Source: an uncultured Gammaproteobacteria bacterium (GTDB lineage Bacteria > Pseudomonadota > Gammaproteobacteria > HK1). From it: a stretch of DNA of 64,000 bases. A model generated the notes under the pieces. The model saw only the letters and a list, made by a program, of their open reading frames with translations, was not told the origin of the DNA and searched no databases. Numbering within the stretch: the stretch's first letter is position 1; every line of letters begins with the position of its first letter. Made by a program: the position numbers and the translations under genes. The stretch spans positions 3,063,694 to 3,127,693 of the forward strand of contig OY282378.1 in the NCBI GenBank assembly GCA_958295835.1, written 5' to 3'. Positions 36,211-44,941 of this stretch are shown here, piece by piece.

Positions 36211-38036
36211 CGCACGACGCCGTCACCGCCTCGTTCGGCGAACCGGCCGTATCCACCGGGACCCCGGCGGTGCCCGCCACGTTGCCCGCCGATTCTCCGC
36301 GGGCGCAGGCTGCGCGGTCGACCCTCACCGGCGCTGCCCCGGAGACACTCCGTATCGGCGAGCTGCTGGTTGCGAAGGGTGTGGTCAGCGAGGACCAGGT
36401 GCGGATTGCACTGACCGAGCAGAGGCGTCGTCACGAGCCCCTTGGCCGCATCCTCGTACGTTTCGGATTCGCCACCGAAGGCGTCGTCCGCGATGTGCTC
36501 GCGGGCGTGCTCGGATACGACAGCGTCGATCTGTCGAAGGTCCTGATCGACGGCGACGTCGTGAAGCTCGTGCCGCGGGAGATCGCCCGGCGCTATCGCG
36601 TACTCGCACTCACCTGCGAGGCGGCGCCGCGGCGGCTCACCGTCGCGACGACGGATCCGTTCAACGTCATCGCCATGGATCAGGTGCGGGCGCTGTTCGA
36701 TCCGGGGATGGAGGTTCGGGCCGTGCTCGCCGGCGAGGTGGAGATCGACAAGGCGATCGATCGGTTCTACGGGTACGAGCTGTCGGTCGACGGCATCCTG
36801 AACGAGATCGAGACGGGCGAGATCGACCAGCGGAACCTGCCGGCGGAGAGCGACGAATACAGCCAGCCGGTGGTGCGGCTCGTCAACGCCCTGCTCTCGG
36901 ACGCGGTCAAGAGGGGGGCGTCGGACCTCCATTTCGAGCCGGCGCATGAATTCTTGCGCATCCGCTACCGCATCGACGGCGTGCTGCGCCAGATCCGCAG
37001 CCTCCATCGCGACCACTGGGCGGCGATCGCGGTTCGGTTGAAGGTGATGGCGTCGATGAACATCGCCGAGAGACGCGCACCGCAGGACGGTCGAATTTCG
37101 CTGTCGGTCTCGGGAAGGGACGTCGATTTCCGGGTCTCGTCGCTGCCGACGACCTTCGGCGAGAACATCGTGCTGCGGGTGCTCGACCGGCACAAGGGCA
37201 TCGTGGCCCTCGACCGGCTCGGGCTGCACGAGGACGCCCTCGCCGTACTGCGTCTCATGATGGCCCGTCCCGAGGGGATCATCCTCGTGACCGGGCCGAC
37301 CGGGAGCGGCAAGACCACCACCCTGTACTCGATGCTGAATCATCTCGATACCGAGTCGGTCAACATCATGACCCTGGAGGACCCGGTCGAGTACCCGATG
37401 GGGAGGGTCCGTCAGACTTCGGTCAACGAGGCCGCCCGCCTGACCTTCGCCAGCGGCGTGCGAAGCCTGCTGCGGCAGGACCCCGACGTCATCCTGATCG
37501 GCGAAATCCGCGACGCGGAGACGGCGGAGATGGCTCTCCGGGCCGCGATGACCGGTCATCAGGTGTACTCGACCCTGCACGCCAACTCCGCGGCGGGCGC
37601 CATCGCGCGCCTGATCGAGACCGGGGCGTCGTCGGGGATCATGGCCGGCAACATCATCGGCGTCATCGGGCAGCGGCTCGTGCGCAAGCTGTGCGGGCGT
37701 TGCCGGGAGCCGTACGAGCCGGCGCGGCTGGAGCGCCGGATCCTCGGTCTCGAAACGGGCTCGGAGACACCGCCGGTCTATCGTGCGCGGGGATGCGACG
37801 GCTGCGAGCACCAGGGCTATCGGGGCCGGCTCGCGTTGCTGGAGCTGCTCAGGTTCGACGCGGAGATCGACGAATTCGTCTCGCGCGGAGCGACGACCCG
37901 CGAGATATCCGGGGCCGCGCAGGCCAAGGGGTTCCGTCCTCTCGCCCAGGATGGCATCCGCCGGGTGCTGGAAGGCGTGACGAGCCTCGACGAAGTGTCG
38001 CGCGTGGTCGATCTGACCAACCGGGTCGGCGGCTGA
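36207..38036 (+). CDS. mshE: MshE/GspE-type pilus assembly ATPase
   Basis: 609 residues. The N-terminal MshEN domain (about 45-190) has 'RIGELLVAKGVVSEDQV' and 'PLGRILVRFGFATEGVV', the two-motif pattern known to bind cyclic di-GMP in MshE. The ATPase core has Walker A 'GPTGSGKTTTLYS', the Asp box 'TLEDPVEYPM', Walker B 'LRQDPDVILIGEIRDAET' and the His box 'TGHQVYSTLHAN'. A four-Cys zinc module (CGRC...CDGC) follows. It should power pilin polymerisation at the inner membrane; a c-di-GMP response is inferred from the N-domain. Confidence 0.92.
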   Translation: MTHDAVTASFGEPAVSTGTPAVPATLPADSPRAQAARSTLTGAAPETLRIGELLVAKGVVSEDQVRIALTEQRRRHEPLGRILVRFGFATEGVVRDVLAGVLGYDSVDLSKVLIDGDVVKLVPREIARRYRVLALTCEAAPRRLTVATTDPFNVIAMDQVRALFDPGMEVRAVLAGEVEIDKAIDRFYGYELSVDGILNEIETGEIDQRNLPAESDEYSQPVVRLVNALLSDAVKRGASDLHFEPAHEFLRIRYRIDGVLRQIRSLHRDHWAAIAVRLKVMASMNIAERRAPQDGRISLSVSGRDVDFRVSSLPTTFGENIVLRVLDRHKGIVALDRLGLHEDALAVLRLMMARPEGIILVTGPTGSGKTTTLYSMLNHLDTESVNIMTLEDPVEYPMGRVRQTSVNEAARLTFASGVRSLLRQDPDVILIGEIRDAETAEMALRAAMTGHQVYSTLHANSAAGAIARLIETGASSGIMAGNIIGVIGQRLVRKLCGRCREPYEPARLERRILGLETGSETPPVYRARGCDGCEHQGYRGRLALLELLRFDAEIDEFVSRGATTREISGAAQAKGFRPLAQDGIRRVLEGVTSLDEVSRVVDLTNRVGG

Positions 38037-38046
38037 GGGCGGCGCC

Positions 38047-39249
38047 GTGCCCCTGATGCGATACAAGGCGATGGACGAGCACGGCCGCAGGCTCACCGGC
38101 GAGATCGAGGCGGCGAACGCGGCCGACCTGGAAGCACGCCTCTCGCGGCTCGGACTCGACCTCATCACCTTTCGGGAGGCGACGGCGACGCGCGCGATCG
38201 GCCGCGGCCGGGTGCGCCGCGGCGATCTCATCGGATTCTGCTTCCACATGGAGCAGCTCGTCACCGCGGGGGTGCCGGTGATCGAAGGGCTCGCGACCCT
38301 GCGCGATTCGGCCGGCAACCCGCGCCTGCGCGAGGTGCTCGCGGGCATGGTCGAATCGGTCGAGGGCGGCGAGACCCTCTCGGGAGCGATGCGCGAGCAT
38401 CCTCGGGTATTCGGGGCGGTCTTCGTCAACCTCGTCCGGGCCGGCGAGCTGTCGGGCCGGGTGGGAGAGATCCTCGGCAGCCTCAACGAGCACCTGAAGT
38501 GGCAGAGCGAGCAGGTGGTCCTCATGCGGCGGCTGCTGATGTATCCGTCGATCGCCGGCGCCGTGGTCATGCTCGTGGTGTTCTTCCTGATGGCCCACCT
38601 CGTGCCCCAGCTCGTCTCGTTCATCGAGGGGATGGGCCGGGAGCTGCCGGCCCATACCCGTGCGCTCATCCTCGTATCGGACGTCTTCGTCGCGTACTGG
38701 TATCTCGTGCTCGCCGCGCCGATCGCCTCCTTCGTCCTCGTGCGCGCGTTCTGCCGGGCGAGTCCCGCCGCGGCGTACGCGGTGGACGACTTCAAGCTCC
38801 GGACCTGGCTGATCGGTCCGATCATGAAGAAGATCATCCTCGCGCGGTTCGCGGGCAGCTTCGCATTGCTCTATGCATCCGGAATCACGGTGCTGGAGTG
38901 CATCCACATCTGTGAAGGCATCGCCGGGAACCGGGCGGTCGAGGACGCCACCCGCCACGCGGGCAGGAAGATCGCCGAGGGCGCGAGCATCAGCGCGGGC
39001 TTCGAGGCGACCGGGCTGTTCTCGCCGCTCGTGCTGCGGATGCTGCGGCTCGGGGAGAGCACCGGCGGGCTGGACACCGCGTTGCTCAACGTGAGCCGCT
39101 ACTACAACCGCGGCGTGACGGAATCGATGGAGCAGTTGCAGGCGATGCTCGGGCCGGCGATCACCCTGGCGCTCGGCGCGATCCTGTTCTGGGTGATCTT
39201 CTCCGTCCTGGGCCCGATCTACGACCTGATCGCGACGATCGGCGTCTGA
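38047..39249 (+). CDS. mshG: Inner-membrane platform protein of type II/IV secretion (MshG/PilC-like)
   Basis: 400 residues with two GspF domains. The first has 'CFHMEQLVTAGVPVIEGLATL' near residue 66 and the second 'FAGSFALLYASGITVLECIH' near 275. Hydrophobic segments at about 170-195, 220-240 and 370-395 match the three-helix topology of PilC/GspF. GTG start ten bases after the ATPase stop; its own stop overlaps the next start (TGATG). It should sit in the inner membrane and couple the ATPase to pilin assembly. Confidence 0.92.
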   Translation: MPLMRYKAMDEHGRRLTGEIEAANAADLEARLSRLGLDLITFREATATRAIGRGRVRRGDLIGFCFHMEQLVTAGVPVIEGLATLRDSAGNPRLREVLAGMVESVEGGETLSGAMREHPRVFGAVFVNLVRAGELSGRVGEILGSLNEHLKWQSEQVVLMRRLLMYPSIAGAVVMLVVFFLMAHLVPQLVSFIEGMGRELPAHTRALILVSDVFVAYWYLVLAAPIASFVLVRAFCRASPAAAYAVDDFKLRTWLIGPIMKKIILARFAGSFALLYASGITVLECIHICEGIAGNRAVEDATRHAGRKIAEGASISAGFEATGLFSPLVLRMLRLGESTGGLDTALLNVSRYYNRGVTESMEQLQAMLGPAITLALGAILFWVIFSVLGPIYDLIATIGV

Positions 39250-40844
39250 TGGCGGCGCGGCGCGTCTTCGTCATCTCCAGCGCCGGGCTGACCGCGTACC
39301 ACCGGGACGGATCGAAGCTGCTCGAGCCGTTCTCGTTCGACGCGGGGGAGGAAGGGTTCGCGCGGTTCGCGAGCTATCTGGAGCGGTTCCCGGACGACGT
39401 CACCTGCGTCATCGCCGACCTGGTGGAGGAGGAGTTCCGCGAGGAGACGGTCCCGCACGTGCCCGTCTGGGACCGCCGTGCGCTGCTGCGCGCCAGGGCG
39501 TCCCGAGTGTTCCGCGATGCGCGCCATGTCCATGCGATCAGGCTGGGGCGGGAATCCGGCGGCCGGCGGGACGACCGTGTGCTGTTGAGCGCGATCAACC
39601 GCTCCGAGGTCCTCGACCCGTGGCTCGCGGCGATGGCGCGGCATGCGGTTCCGCTGGCGGGCATCTACTCCCCCGCGGCGCTCACCGGGGCGATGCTGGA
39701 GGCCATCGGAGCCGGGGGCGGGCACGTGCTGGTGGTCTCGCTCCAGCTCGGCGGTGGGCTCCGCCAGACCTGCTTCCGGCGCGGGCAGCTCCACTTCTCG
39801 CGTCTCGCCGCCATACCCGATCCTGCCGCCGGCCGGTACGGGTCCCAGGTCGTCGCCGAGGTCGAGAGAACCCGCCGGTATCTGGGCAGTCTGCGCACGA
39901 GGGGGGGCGACGATCGTCTCGAAGTCCATGTGCTGAGCCATGGCAAGCCGCTTGACGAGTTGCGGCGCGAGCTGCGGCCCGATGGCGGCAACGAATTCGG
40001 AGCCGGGTACGTCCTCGTGGATCTGGCCAGGGTTGCCCGCGCGCTGGGAATGCGCCGGTGGGACGGCGAGCCGACGGCGGATCGGCTGTTCGTGCATCTC
40101 CTCGCAAGACGCCCGCCGCCGAACCACTACGCGACGCGGGACCAGACACGCGGCTTCGCGCAATTGCGTGCCCGCCTGTGCCTGAAGGCGGCAAGCGCGG
40201 GGCTGGTCGCCGGGGCCTGCCTCTTCGGTGGTGTCGTTGCCCTCGAAAGCGCCACTGCGAACGGCCACACGCGAGCGCTCGCGTTGCAGGCGATGCTCTA
40301 CGAAGACCGGTACCGCGCGGCGCGGGCGACGCTGCCGCCGACCCCCGCCGAGCCGGCCGAGCTCGAACGGGTGGTGTCGTCAGTGAACATCCTGTACGGC
40401 CGCCGCGCGGATCCGGTCGATCTGCTCGCCCTGGTCAGCAACGCCCTGGCCGGATTCCCGCGGGTACGTATCGAGGGGCTCTCGTGGCGGGTGAGCGACG
40501 ATGCGGAGGCTCCCGTGGGTGGAGAGGACGATGATCACGCCGGTCCGCGCCCCTCCGGTGGGGAGCCGCGGCGCGAGCCGGACACCCTGTTTCAGGTTGC
40601 ACGGATCAGGGCGCGGATCGAGCCATTCGACGGTGACTACCGCGCCGCAATCGACACCGTCCGCCGGTTCGCCTCCGCGCTCGCCGCACCCCCCGGCATC
40701 GAGCACGTCCGGGTCCTGACCCTTCCCCTGGAGCTGGGCTCCGAGCACACCCTGACCGGAGCCGCCGGGACGAACGCCGAGTCCGCGGATTTCGTCATTC
40801 GAGTGACGTTGCGTGTCACCGTTCCCGGTGGGGCGGAGGTCTGA
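39249..40844 (+). CDS. PilM/PilN-like pilus alignment protein
   Basis: 531 residues that look like a fusion of two roles. The first ~280 residues are globular, with 'GGHVLVVSLQLGGGLRQTCF', resembling the actin-like PilM/MshI fold in a degenerate form. One membrane segment at about 314-335 ('LVAGACLFGGVVALESATA') is followed by a periplasmic PilN-like domain ('LLALVSNALAGFPRVRIEGL'). In MSHA operons mshI and mshJ stand at this place. No ATP-binding residues could be confirmed. Start overlaps the mshG stop; the PilO-like gene follows five bases later. Confidence 0.65.
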   Translation: MAARRVFVISSAGLTAYHRDGSKLLEPFSFDAGEEGFARFASYLERFPDDVTCVIADLVEEEFREETVPHVPVWDRRALLRARASRVFRDARHVHAIRLGRESGGRRDDRVLLSAINRSEVLDPWLAAMARHAVPLAGIYSPAALTGAMLEAIGAGGGHVLVVSLQLGGGLRQTCFRRGQLHFSRLAAIPDPAAGRYGSQVVAEVERTRRYLGSLRTRGGDDRLEVHVLSHGKPLDELRRELRPDGGNEFGAGYVLVDLARVARALGMRRWDGEPTADRLFVHLLARRPPPNHYATRDQTRGFAQLRARLCLKAASAGLVAGACLFGGVVALESATANGHTRALALQAMLYEDRYRAARATLPPTPAEPAELERVVSSVNILYGRRADPVDLLALVSNALAGFPRVRIEGLSWRVSDDAEAPVGGEDDDHAGPRPSGGEPRREPDTLFQVARIRARIEPFDGDYRAAIDTVRRFASALAAPPGIEHVRVLTLPLELGSEHTLTGAAGTNAESADFVIRVTLRVTVPGGAEV

Positions 40845-40848
40845 GCCG

Positions 40849-41487
40849 GTGCGTGGGTTCGACTGGCGGGCACTGCGCGGCTCCATCGTCCTGTTCGCGC
40901 TCGCCCTGGCGCTCGGCGCCGCCGTGGCCGGCGGCGCGATCCGGTTCCACGGCGAGGCGTTGCGCGGCTACGAACGGCAGAAGGGAAGGCTCGAATCGAT
41001 ACGGTCCCGGTATCGGACCATCGACGAGCAGAAGCGGCTCATCGAGACCTGGTTGCCGGCATTCCGCGCGCTGCAAGCGTCCGGGATCATCGGAGAGGAG
41101 CGGCGGCTGGCGTGGATCGAAACCTTGCGCGACGCCGCCGCGCACGTGCGGTTGCCATCGCTCCGGTACCGGATCGAGCCCCGGACGGTGTACGAAGGGA
41201 GGCTCGACCTCGATACCGGCGCCTATCGTCCCTTCTCGACCGTGGTGCGTATCGAGGCGGGCCTGCTGCACGAAGGCGATCTCGAAAGGCTGATCCGGGA
41301 GCTCGCTGCTCGGGGCGCGGGGCTGTATCGAATCGAACGCTGTGACGTTCGTCGCGCGGGGCCGAGCTTCGTGATGCGCCCCGGCGCCGTCAACCTGACC
41401 GCGGAATGCGATCTTCGCTGGATCACGCTCGTAAGGAACAAGACGGTTCCCCGCCCGTCTGCGGCGCGCGTCGAGGCGCAGCAGTGA
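40849..41487 (+). CDS. PilO/MshJ-like inner-membrane pilus protein
   Basis: 212 residues from a GTG with GGAGG nine bases upstream. Short cytoplasmic start, one membrane helix ('SIVLFALALALGAAVAGGAI', about 10-30), a coiled-coil-prone stretch ('ERQKGRLESIRSRYRTIDEQ') and a periplasmic alpha/beta domain: the layout of PilO. Its last ~18 residues ('LVRNKTVPRPSAARVEAQQ') are encoded by a copy of element B (41431-41460), so the C-terminus appears to be repeat-derived. It overlaps the next gene by GTGA. Confidence 0.68.
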   Translation: MRGFDWRALRGSIVLFALALALGAAVAGGAIRFHGEALRGYERQKGRLESIRSRYRTIDEQKRLIETWLPAFRALQASGIIGEERRLAWIETLRDAAAHVRLPSLRYRIEPRTVYEGRLDLDTGAYRPFSTVVRIEAGLLHEGDLERLIRELAARGAGLYRIERCDVRRAGPSFVMRPGAVNLTAECDLRWITLVRNKTVPRPSAARVEAQQ

Positions 41488-41595
41488 GTCGTCCCGCACA
41501 AACGCCGTCCGCCGCTCTCGGGGTCGCTGGCGCCGACCGGGGCGCCCGCGATTCCGCGCAGCGGAATCGCCAAGCGACCGCGCCAGCGGTCGCCG
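41431..41595 (-). repeat. Elements B and A spanning a gene junction
   Basis: On the minus strand A (41595-41541) is followed by B (about 41460-41431), the same A-then-B order as elsewhere. B codes the PilO-like C-terminus and A codes residues 20-37 of the MshK-like protein, both in frame and antisense to the elements. Confidence 0.82.
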
Positions 41596-42377
41596 CTCAC
41601 CGCCGCCGGAGAGGATGCGTGCTGGCCGGCCTGCTCGGAGGCGTTCTTCTGCTGGTCGCTCCGGTGGATGGTTCGTGCGCTCGAAGTCGTATGGAACAAG
41701 CTCGTTCCTCGCCCGTTGCCACGTCGGCCGGGGACGCCGACGATTCCGCGCCAGCGGTCGCCACGCGCATCGGACGGCTCTTTTCCAGCCCGGAGCAGCG
41801 CATCGAGCTCGATCGGCTTCGCAACGATCCCGACTCCGGAAAGGATGCGGCCTCCGAGCAGGTCGAGGCGCCCGCGATTCCGCGCAACGGAATCGCCAAA
41901 CGGCCGCGCCAGCCGTCGCCGTTCGCCGCGACGTTCAACGGGATCGTCGTTCGCAACGACGGTCATCTGGTGGCGTGGGTCGACGGCGTCGAGACCGCCG
42001 CGGGAGCCACGACGCCGGCGGGCCTCCGCATCGAGACGGATCACACGCCCGACGGGCGGTTTCGCATCCGGTTGTCGAACGACCGAACCAGCGCCGTTCT
42101 CAAGCCCGGTCAGGCCATCGCCATGGACGGCACGGTGCGCGATGCGTACGAGCGTCGCTCGACCCGGGTCCCCGCGGGGACACCCGGTGAGCGCATGGTC
42201 GATTCGGGTGGCGGAGCAGGGGGAGAGGGCGCCGCCGCCCCGATCGAAGGGCCGGAGGCGGTCTCACCCCCCATGCTTCCGGCGAACCTCGTGCAGGAGC
42301 TGCTGCGGGGGATGCGAGCCGGTCCCGCTCCACTCGGCATGGGTGCATCGGGTCCCCGGCCGGCTGGCGATGGATAG
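41484..42377 (+). CDS. MshK-like pilus protein with repeat-derived segments
   Basis: 297 residues from a GTG overlapping the upstream stop. One hydrophobic segment ('VLAGLLGGVLLLVAPVDGS', about 48-66) is probably a signal or anchor. The native core is recognisable as 'RIGRLFSSPEQRIELDRLR' and 'FNGIVVRNDGHLVAWVDGVE', as in small MshK proteins. Around it are translated palindromic elements: 'RDSAQRNRQATAPAVA' (A), 'RMEQARSSPVA' (B) with 'DSAPAVA' (partial A), and 'APAIPRNGIAKRPRQPSP' (A again, in a different frame). The protein is therefore much longer than MshK (~100-110 residues). Confidence 0.62.
   Translation: MSRPAQTPSAALGVAGADRGARDSAQRNRQATAPAVAAHRRRRGCVLAGLLGGVLLLVAPVDGSCARSRMEQARSSPVATSAGDADDSAPAVATRIGRLFSSPEQRIELDRLRNDPDSGKDAASEQVEAPAIPRNGIAKRPRQPSPFAATFNGIVVRNDGHLVAWVDGVETAAGATTPAGLRIETDHTPDGRFRIRLSNDRTSAVLKPGQAIAMDGTVRDAYERRSTRVPAGTPGERMVDSGGGAGGEGAAAPIEGPEAVSPPMLPANLVQELLRGMRAGPAPLGMGASGPRPAGDG
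41688..41763 (-). repeat. Element B plus an internally deleted element A, in frame
   Basis: GTATGGAACAAGCTCGTTCC (B) at about 41697-41716, then GATTCCGCGCCAGCGGTCGC (A with its middle missing) at 41741-41763. Both lie within the MshK-like gene. Confidence 0.72.
41869..41920 (-). repeat. Element A, in frame inside the MshK-like gene
   Basis: GCGCCCGCGATTCCGCGCAA followed by CGGAATCGCCAAACGGCCGC: a reverse-oriented A copy with a few changes. Confidence 0.82.
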
Positions 42378-42483
42378 CCGATGACGAACAAGCCGACAGG
42401 GCGAGAATCCGGGAAGTGAAATGGTGGCGGATTGCAGAATGTCGGAATCGGGGTAGTGTGGACGAGACATCCAGGGAACTCGC

Positions 42484-42690
42484 ATGGACAACAGCACGAT
42501 CGCCATCATCGTCTCCGTCGTCGCGGTAGGCGCGACGCTCGGGATCGGACTTGCAACGCTCATCGTCCCGTCTCTGCGCGATCTTCGCCGAGACGTAGCC
42601 GATCTGCGCGAACGCATGGCGCGCCTGGAAGGCTTGTTCGAGGGGTTTGTTCGCCGGAGGAGCCCGGACTCGATCTCGGAACGAGCCTGA
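42484..42690 (+). CDS. Small membrane protein with a C-terminal coiled coil
   Basis: 68 residues: a membrane helix ('IAIIVSVVAVGATLGIGLAT', about 6-27) followed by a heptad-like charged stretch ('DLRRDVADLRERMARLEGLF'). Small proteins of this build are common in GC-rich proteobacteria; function unknown. The ATG at 42484 has GGGA upstream (CAGGGAACTCGC). Its last codons and stop lie in the first unit of a 23-base tandem repeat. It splits the pilus cluster between the MshK-like gene and the large pilin. Confidence 0.65.
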   Translation: MDNSTIAIIVSVVAVGATLGIGLATLIVPSLRDLRRDVADLRERMARLEGLFEGFVRRRSPDSISERA

Positions 42691-42735
42691 ATCCGACATC
42701 GGAACGAGCCTGAATCCGACATCGGAAGAGGCCCG
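42676..42735 (+). repeat. 23-bp tandem repeat covering a gene 3' end
   Basis: Unit 'TCGGAACGAGCCTGAATCCG' plus ACA, two full copies and a third partial one. The TGA of the 68-residue gene is in copy 1 and is repeated in copy 2. Confidence 0.85.
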
Positions 42736-42795
42736 AACCGATTCCGAATGATGCGCGCCTTGCCGCAGCATCTCCGTCCCGAGACAGGTGGCTGG

Positions 42796-42873
42796 CGGCG
42801 AGCGGCAACCGCTGGTGCGGTCGGCAACCGCCGATGCGGTTGCTTGGCGATTCCGCTGCGCGGAATCGCGGGC
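42796..42873 (+). repeat. Element A with a partial duplicate
   Basis: A degenerate first half (GGCAACCGCTGGTGCGGTCG) precedes a full copy at about 42820-42873 that ends in GGAATCGCGGGCGCC. It lies just upstream of the large pilin gene. Confidence 0.8.
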
Positions 42874-42905
42874 GCCCCGGCCGACCGCCTCGTCCCCTTG
42901 CGAAC

Positions 42906-44930
42906 ATGGCACGTTGCCCAGTGGCGAGACCTCTTCATCCGGTGACCGCATTCCGGGCCGGCAGGCGCCGCGGGCAATGCGGCGCCGTCCTCCTGACGGC
43001 GTTGACGGTGACGCTCCTCGCCGGCACGAGTGTCCTGCTCGCACGGCTGGAGAGCACCGCGGCGGTGCGGGAGCGGGAAGCCGCGGCGACTACGCAGGCG
43101 CTCGCGGACGCCAGACGGGCGCTCATCGGCTGGTCGATCGGGGCCGGTCTCGCCGGGAGTGGAGAGGAGCATACGCCCGGGGTGCTGCCGTTTCCGGATC
43201 GCAATGCGGACAGGAACGGCTACGACGGCGAGTCCGACTGCGTCACGAGCTGGCTGTCCGACCGTCATCTCATCGGCCGGCTCGCCTGGGCCGGCGAGGC
43301 GTCTCCGTGTCCGGCCCGGGGCCTCGGGATCGAGGTCCGCGACGGATCGGGCGAGGCGTTGTGGTACGCGGTGTCGCGCAATCTCGTCAACCATCGCGGC
43401 GGCGGCGTGCCCGATCCCCCGATCAACCCCGGCCTCCTCGACGGGACACCCGCATACCCATGGCTGCGGCTGGTCGACGCGAGCGGCAGCGTCCTGACCG
43501 CGAGCGACGGCGAGCCTCTCGAGATCGCGGCGGTCATCATCGCGCCGGGGCCGCCGCTTCCGGGCCAGGCCCGGACCGGGGCCGCGCCCGGCCCTGCCCA
43601 CTATCTGGATTCGGTCACCGTGAACGGGGTGACCTACGACAACGCGGACTCCGACGGCTGCCGGGACGCGGTCGCCGGAGCGCGCGCGTACACGGATTGC
43701 CCCGGCAACGCCGGCGAAGAGTTCATCCTGTATCCGGACTCCCGCGATACCGGGGTCGATACGGACTCGTTCAACGACCGCATCGCCTATCTCACCGCGG
43801 AAGAGCTGCTGCGCGCGGCCGAAGCGCGCGCCCTCGGCGCGATGGCGGTGGTGCTGGAGCGGTATCGTTCGAGCCACGGCGCGTATCCGTGGATGGCGCC
43901 CTACACCGCGGACCCCGGCGCGGACCCCACGGGCACCGTGCTCTACCACGCGAACGTGGACGGGACCGGACGCACCCGGCGCGGACTGCTGCCGGTTCAC
44001 GCGATGCCCGGCCAGCTTTACGACACGCATTACACCCTGAGCTGGACGATCGATTCGGGGGCGGAGATCGCCACTTTCGATTCATCGTCGAGCGGATCGA
44101 TCCCGGCGCCGTCCGATGCCGAGCTCTACGCGCTCGCATCCGCGGCGCCCCAGAGGACGACCGTGCCGGCGACGTGCGCATGGAACGGGGACGATGGCGT
44201 GCGATGCGACGGAGAACCGTATCGCTACGCCCCGAACACCAGCTACGTGCGGGAAGGCCCGATCCTCCGGGAGCGCGATGTCTTCGTCTCGCACGCTGAG
44301 AACACCTGGACGCATACCACCGGCACGGGATCGGCCGGTGCGAACCCGAACGCCTCGTCGCCGCGCACCCGTACCGTGATCACGACCACGAACCTGCCCG
44401 CGTCCTTCACGGTGTTGGTACGGGGACGAAACTACGAAGTCGCCTGCATCGACGCGGACTGTTCCGCGACCACCACCACCGGGATGTCCGTCGAGCGCAC
44501 TCTCACCGTGGACACGGGCACCCTCGGGACGTTCACGTTCACGGGCCTGGAATACGACCTGAGCGTCGCGCAGGACGGCATCCCGCGATGGTTCGTGGAC
44601 AACGAATGGCACCGTTACGTCTACGCGGCGGTGTCGGGCGAGGAGACGGGCGCGGGCGGCTCATCTCCGGGAAAGTGCATCGAGTCGAGGGCGGGCTGCC
44701 TGATTCTCAACGCGGCGGGGATGGCACGGACCGACGTGCCCGCGTTCCTCATCGGAGCGGGTCCGGCGCTCCCGGGTCAGACCCGTGACCGGTGCGGCAC
44801 CGCCTGTCCCGGGGAGTACTTCGAGCCCCCCGACAATGCGGCGGGCGGCGATTCGGCCACCCGGGCGGCGCTCGCCGCGGACTTCAACGATCAGGTCCGG
44901 GTGGTCGGTCCTCCGGGGACGAGCCCCTGA
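42906..44930 (+). CDS. Large type IV pilin-like/PilX-like membrane protein
   Basis: 674 residues. After a short basic leader comes 'GQCGAVLLTALTVTLLAGTS', a pilin-like hydrophobic N-terminus without a classic prepilin FTLxE site. A long periplasmic region follows with paired Cys residues ('SDCVTSWL', 'DGCRDAVAGARAYTDCPG', 'KCIESRAGCLIL', 'DRCGTACPGEYF') and repeated 'EIAAVIIAPGPPLPGQ' / 'VPAFLIGAGPALPGQT' blocks. The position and size fit the large pilus-associated proteins (PilX/MshQ-like) of such clusters. The start at 42906 avoids reading through the element A upstream; a longer in-frame start exists. Confidence 0.68.
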   Translation: MARCPVARPLHPVTAFRAGRRRGQCGAVLLTALTVTLLAGTSVLLARLESTAAVREREAAATTQALADARRALIGWSIGAGLAGSGEEHTPGVLPFPDRNADRNGYDGESDCVTSWLSDRHLIGRLAWAGEASPCPARGLGIEVRDGSGEALWYAVSRNLVNHRGGGVPDPPINPGLLDGTPAYPWLRLVDASGSVLTASDGEPLEIAAVIIAPGPPLPGQARTGAAPGPAHYLDSVTVNGVTYDNADSDGCRDAVAGARAYTDCPGNAGEEFILYPDSRDTGVDTDSFNDRIAYLTAEELLRAAEARALGAMAVVLERYRSSHGAYPWMAPYTADPGADPTGTVLYHANVDGTGRTRRGLLPVHAMPGQLYDTHYTLSWTIDSGAEIATFDSSSSGSIPAPSDAELYALASAAPQRTTVPATCAWNGDDGVRCDGEPYRYAPNTSYVREGPILRERDVFVSHAENTWTHTTGTGSAGANPNASSPRTRTVITTTNLPASFTVLVRGRNYEVACIDADCSATTTTGMSVERTLTVDTGTLGTFTFTGLEYDLSVAQDGIPRWFVDNEWHRYVYAAVSGEETGAGGSSPGKCIESRAGCLILNAAGMARTDVPAFLIGAGPALPGQTRDRCGTACPGEYFEPPDNAAGGDSATRAALAADFNDQVRVVGPPGTSP

Positions 44931-44941
44931 GCGCGTGGAGC

